This document shows positions 6,284 to 7,253 of a stretch of 7,253 nucleotides of DNA, piece by piece (the stretch's first letter is position 1; each line of letters starts with the position of its first letter). The translations under genes and the position numbers were made by a program. The stretch comes from Verrucomicrobiia bacterium (GTDB lineage: Bacteria > Verrucomicrobiota > Verrucomicrobiia > Opitutales > Opitutaceae): positions 1-7,253 of the forward strand of contig JAUHWE010000229.1 of assembly GCA_030424825.1 (NCBI GenBank), given 5' to 3'. The notes under the pieces are model-generated. The model saw only the letters and a list, made by a program, of their open reading frames with translations, was not told the origin of the DNA and did not search any database.

Positions 6284-6718
6284 ATGCGAGAGATTAAAGA
6301 TACACAACGGGCCTCGGTTCGGATCGGCTACGATGGTCGTGTCCACAAGACTTACCGAGGTCCCGACGCTACCGACAGATACGAGAACGAGTTGCGAGTG
6401 CTGCGCTACCTTGAGAACAAGGAGTGCCCGTTCGTTCCGAAACTCCTCGAATGGGACGACGATGAACTCAATCTCGTAACGACCAATTGTGGCTCGCGGG
6501 TTGAGGATACCATCAGCAAGACTAGAACGGCTGAACTCTACAAGGAGCTCGAACGTGACTATGGCGTGCGGCATGGTGACCCCTTTGCCCGAAATATTAC
6601 CTACGATCCCCGACTCGGTCGCTTTTGTATAATCGATTTTGAATACGCCGTGATCCTTGAAACAGGGGAGGGGCTCCTGCAACCCGAAAACAAAACCGAC
6701 CATGAGCGAAAGCGATAG
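6284..6718 (+). CDS. Compact protein-kinase-fold protein
   Basis: A 144-residue protein with kinase motifs, much shorter than a normal Ser/Thr kinase domain (about 250). Visible: an ATP-lysine candidate K22 in the strand V20-H-K-T, a helix C glutamate at E34 or E36, a hinge-like stretch around L63-V-T-T-N, the catalytic loop H97-G98-D99-P-F-A-R103-N104, and the metal-binding I117-D118-F119-E120 in place of DFG. A clear glycine-rich loop is missing. The H-G-D-x4-N and I-D-F-E pattern resembles the Bud32/RIO and LPS-kinase or aminoglycoside-phosphotransferase branches, so the substrate might be protein or a small molecule. ATG 6284 follows an in-frame TAG (6278-6280); no Shine-Dalgarno. The last 17 bases overlap the PP2C gene, indicating one operon and suggesting opposing kinase and phosphatase activities. 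The kinase fold is likely; activity and substrate are inference. Confidence 0.8.
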   Translation: MREIKDTQRASVRIGYDGRVHKTYRGPDATDRYENELRVLRYLENKECPFVPKLLEWDDDELNLVTTNCGSRVEDTISKTRTAELYKELERDYGVRHGDPFARNITYDPRLGRFCIIDFEYAVILETGEGLLQPENKTDHERKR

Positions 6719-7253
6719 CCAATCCAATGAAATCTTAGTCAGATGGAACGGACTAACGGATGTCGGCCGATTCCGTACAAACAACGAAGACGCTTTTCTC
6801 GCCTTGAATTTTGACGAGCGGGAGGTTCGCTACTTAGGTAAAGACGGAGTGGCTCCCATGGATGGAGATGATTTTATCTTTGCCGTTAGTGACGGAATGG
6901 GTGGTGCCAATGCGGGTGAATTCGCCAGCAAAATTGCCGTCGATAAGATCACTGAGCTCCTGCCCAAGACGTTTCGCCTAGGCGCGTTGGGACTCGACCG
7001 GGGATGCGGACAGATCCTGTCCGAACTCTTCAGCCGAATCCATAGTGAAATGATTCAGATGGGCAGTTACTACGAGGAATGCCGTGGAATGGGAGCCACT
7101 TTAAGCCTCTGTTGGGTCACTCCCACCGCAATACATTTTGGCCACGTGGGAGATAGCCGTATTTACTACCTGCCGAAAGAAGGGGAATTTGCCCAAATAA
7201 CGGAAGACCATACACACGTGGGCCATCTCTTTAGGGAAGGCAAAATCACCGAG
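6702..7253 (+). CDS. PP2C-type Ser/Thr protein phosphatase, C-terminus cut by window edge
   Basis: Metal-dependent phosphatase of the PPM/PP2C family, similar in layout to bacterial Stp/PrpC proteins, that removes phosphate from Ser/Thr. The 184 visible residues include the N-terminal motif D20-V-G-R-x-R-x-N-N-E29-D30, the metal-binding V63-S-D64-G-M-G-G68, G129-M-G-A-T-L134, H148-V-G-D151-S-R153 and the strand leading to E168-D169-H. The third metal-site region and C-terminus lie beyond 7253. No membrane segment or extra N-terminal domain is seen. A moderately long linker (about 31-57) separates the first two motifs. The ATG at 6702 lies inside the kinase gene, 17 bases before the kinase stop in another frame, so the two are probably translationally coupled. 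The partner substrate is not evident; glnII and the transporter are neighbours but no link is shown by sequence. Confidence 0.96.
   Translation, partial: MSESDSQSNEILVRWNGLTDVGRFRTNNEDAFLALNFDEREVRYLGKDGVAPMDGDDFIFAVSDGMGGANAGEFASKIAVDKITELLPKTFRLGALGLDRGCGQILSELFSRIHSEMIQMGSYYEECRGMGATLSLCWVTPTAIHFGHVGDSRIYYLPKEGEFAQITEDHTHVGHLFREGKITE

Overview
The window reads as bacterial chromosome and carries nine protein genes that I accept. The lineage is most likely the Planctomycetota-Verrucomicrobiota-Chlamydiota group, probably Verrucomicrobiota. That placement is an inference. It rests on the Verrucomicrobia/Lentisphaera-like style of the Gfo/Idh/MocA protein, on a eukaryote-type (GSII) glutamine synthetase with the N-terminal form common in Verrucomicrobiota and Bacteroidota, and on the near absence of Shine-Dalgarno sequences. 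No rRNA, tRNA, CRISPR array, transposase or phage gene was seen.

Layout. Positions 1-455 (minus) hold most of pyrE, orotate phosphoribosyltransferase, cut by the window edge. A small membrane protein (630-992, plus) and an unrecognised 232-residue protein (1005-1703, minus) meet tail to tail. A 430-base AT-rich, non-coding stretch (1704-2133) follows. It holds a consensus -10 box facing left and two related palindromes. Next comes a Gfo/Idh/MocA oxidoreductase (2134-3213, plus), followed by a perfect 9-bp hairpin.

The middle is a nitrogen-assimilation block. An Amt-family ammonium transporter with a signal peptide (3380-4705, plus) overlaps a glutaredoxin-like gene (4680-5012, plus). Both converge on glnII-type glutamine synthetase (5082-6095, minus). 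A strong hairpin plus U-tract between them is built to terminate glnII. The transporter imports ammonium and the synthetase fixes it into glutamine. No PII gene (glnB/glnK) is present in the window.

Divergent from glnII is a two-gene operon: a very compact kinase-fold protein of 144 residues (6284-6718) whose end overlaps a PP2C-type phosphatase (6702 to the window end). This looks like a kinase/phosphatase pair. The most unusual points are that pair, the overlapping Amt-glutaredoxin arrangement, a 52-codon unannotated reading frame inside the glnII/kinase divergent region, and paired short repeats in two intergenic regions.
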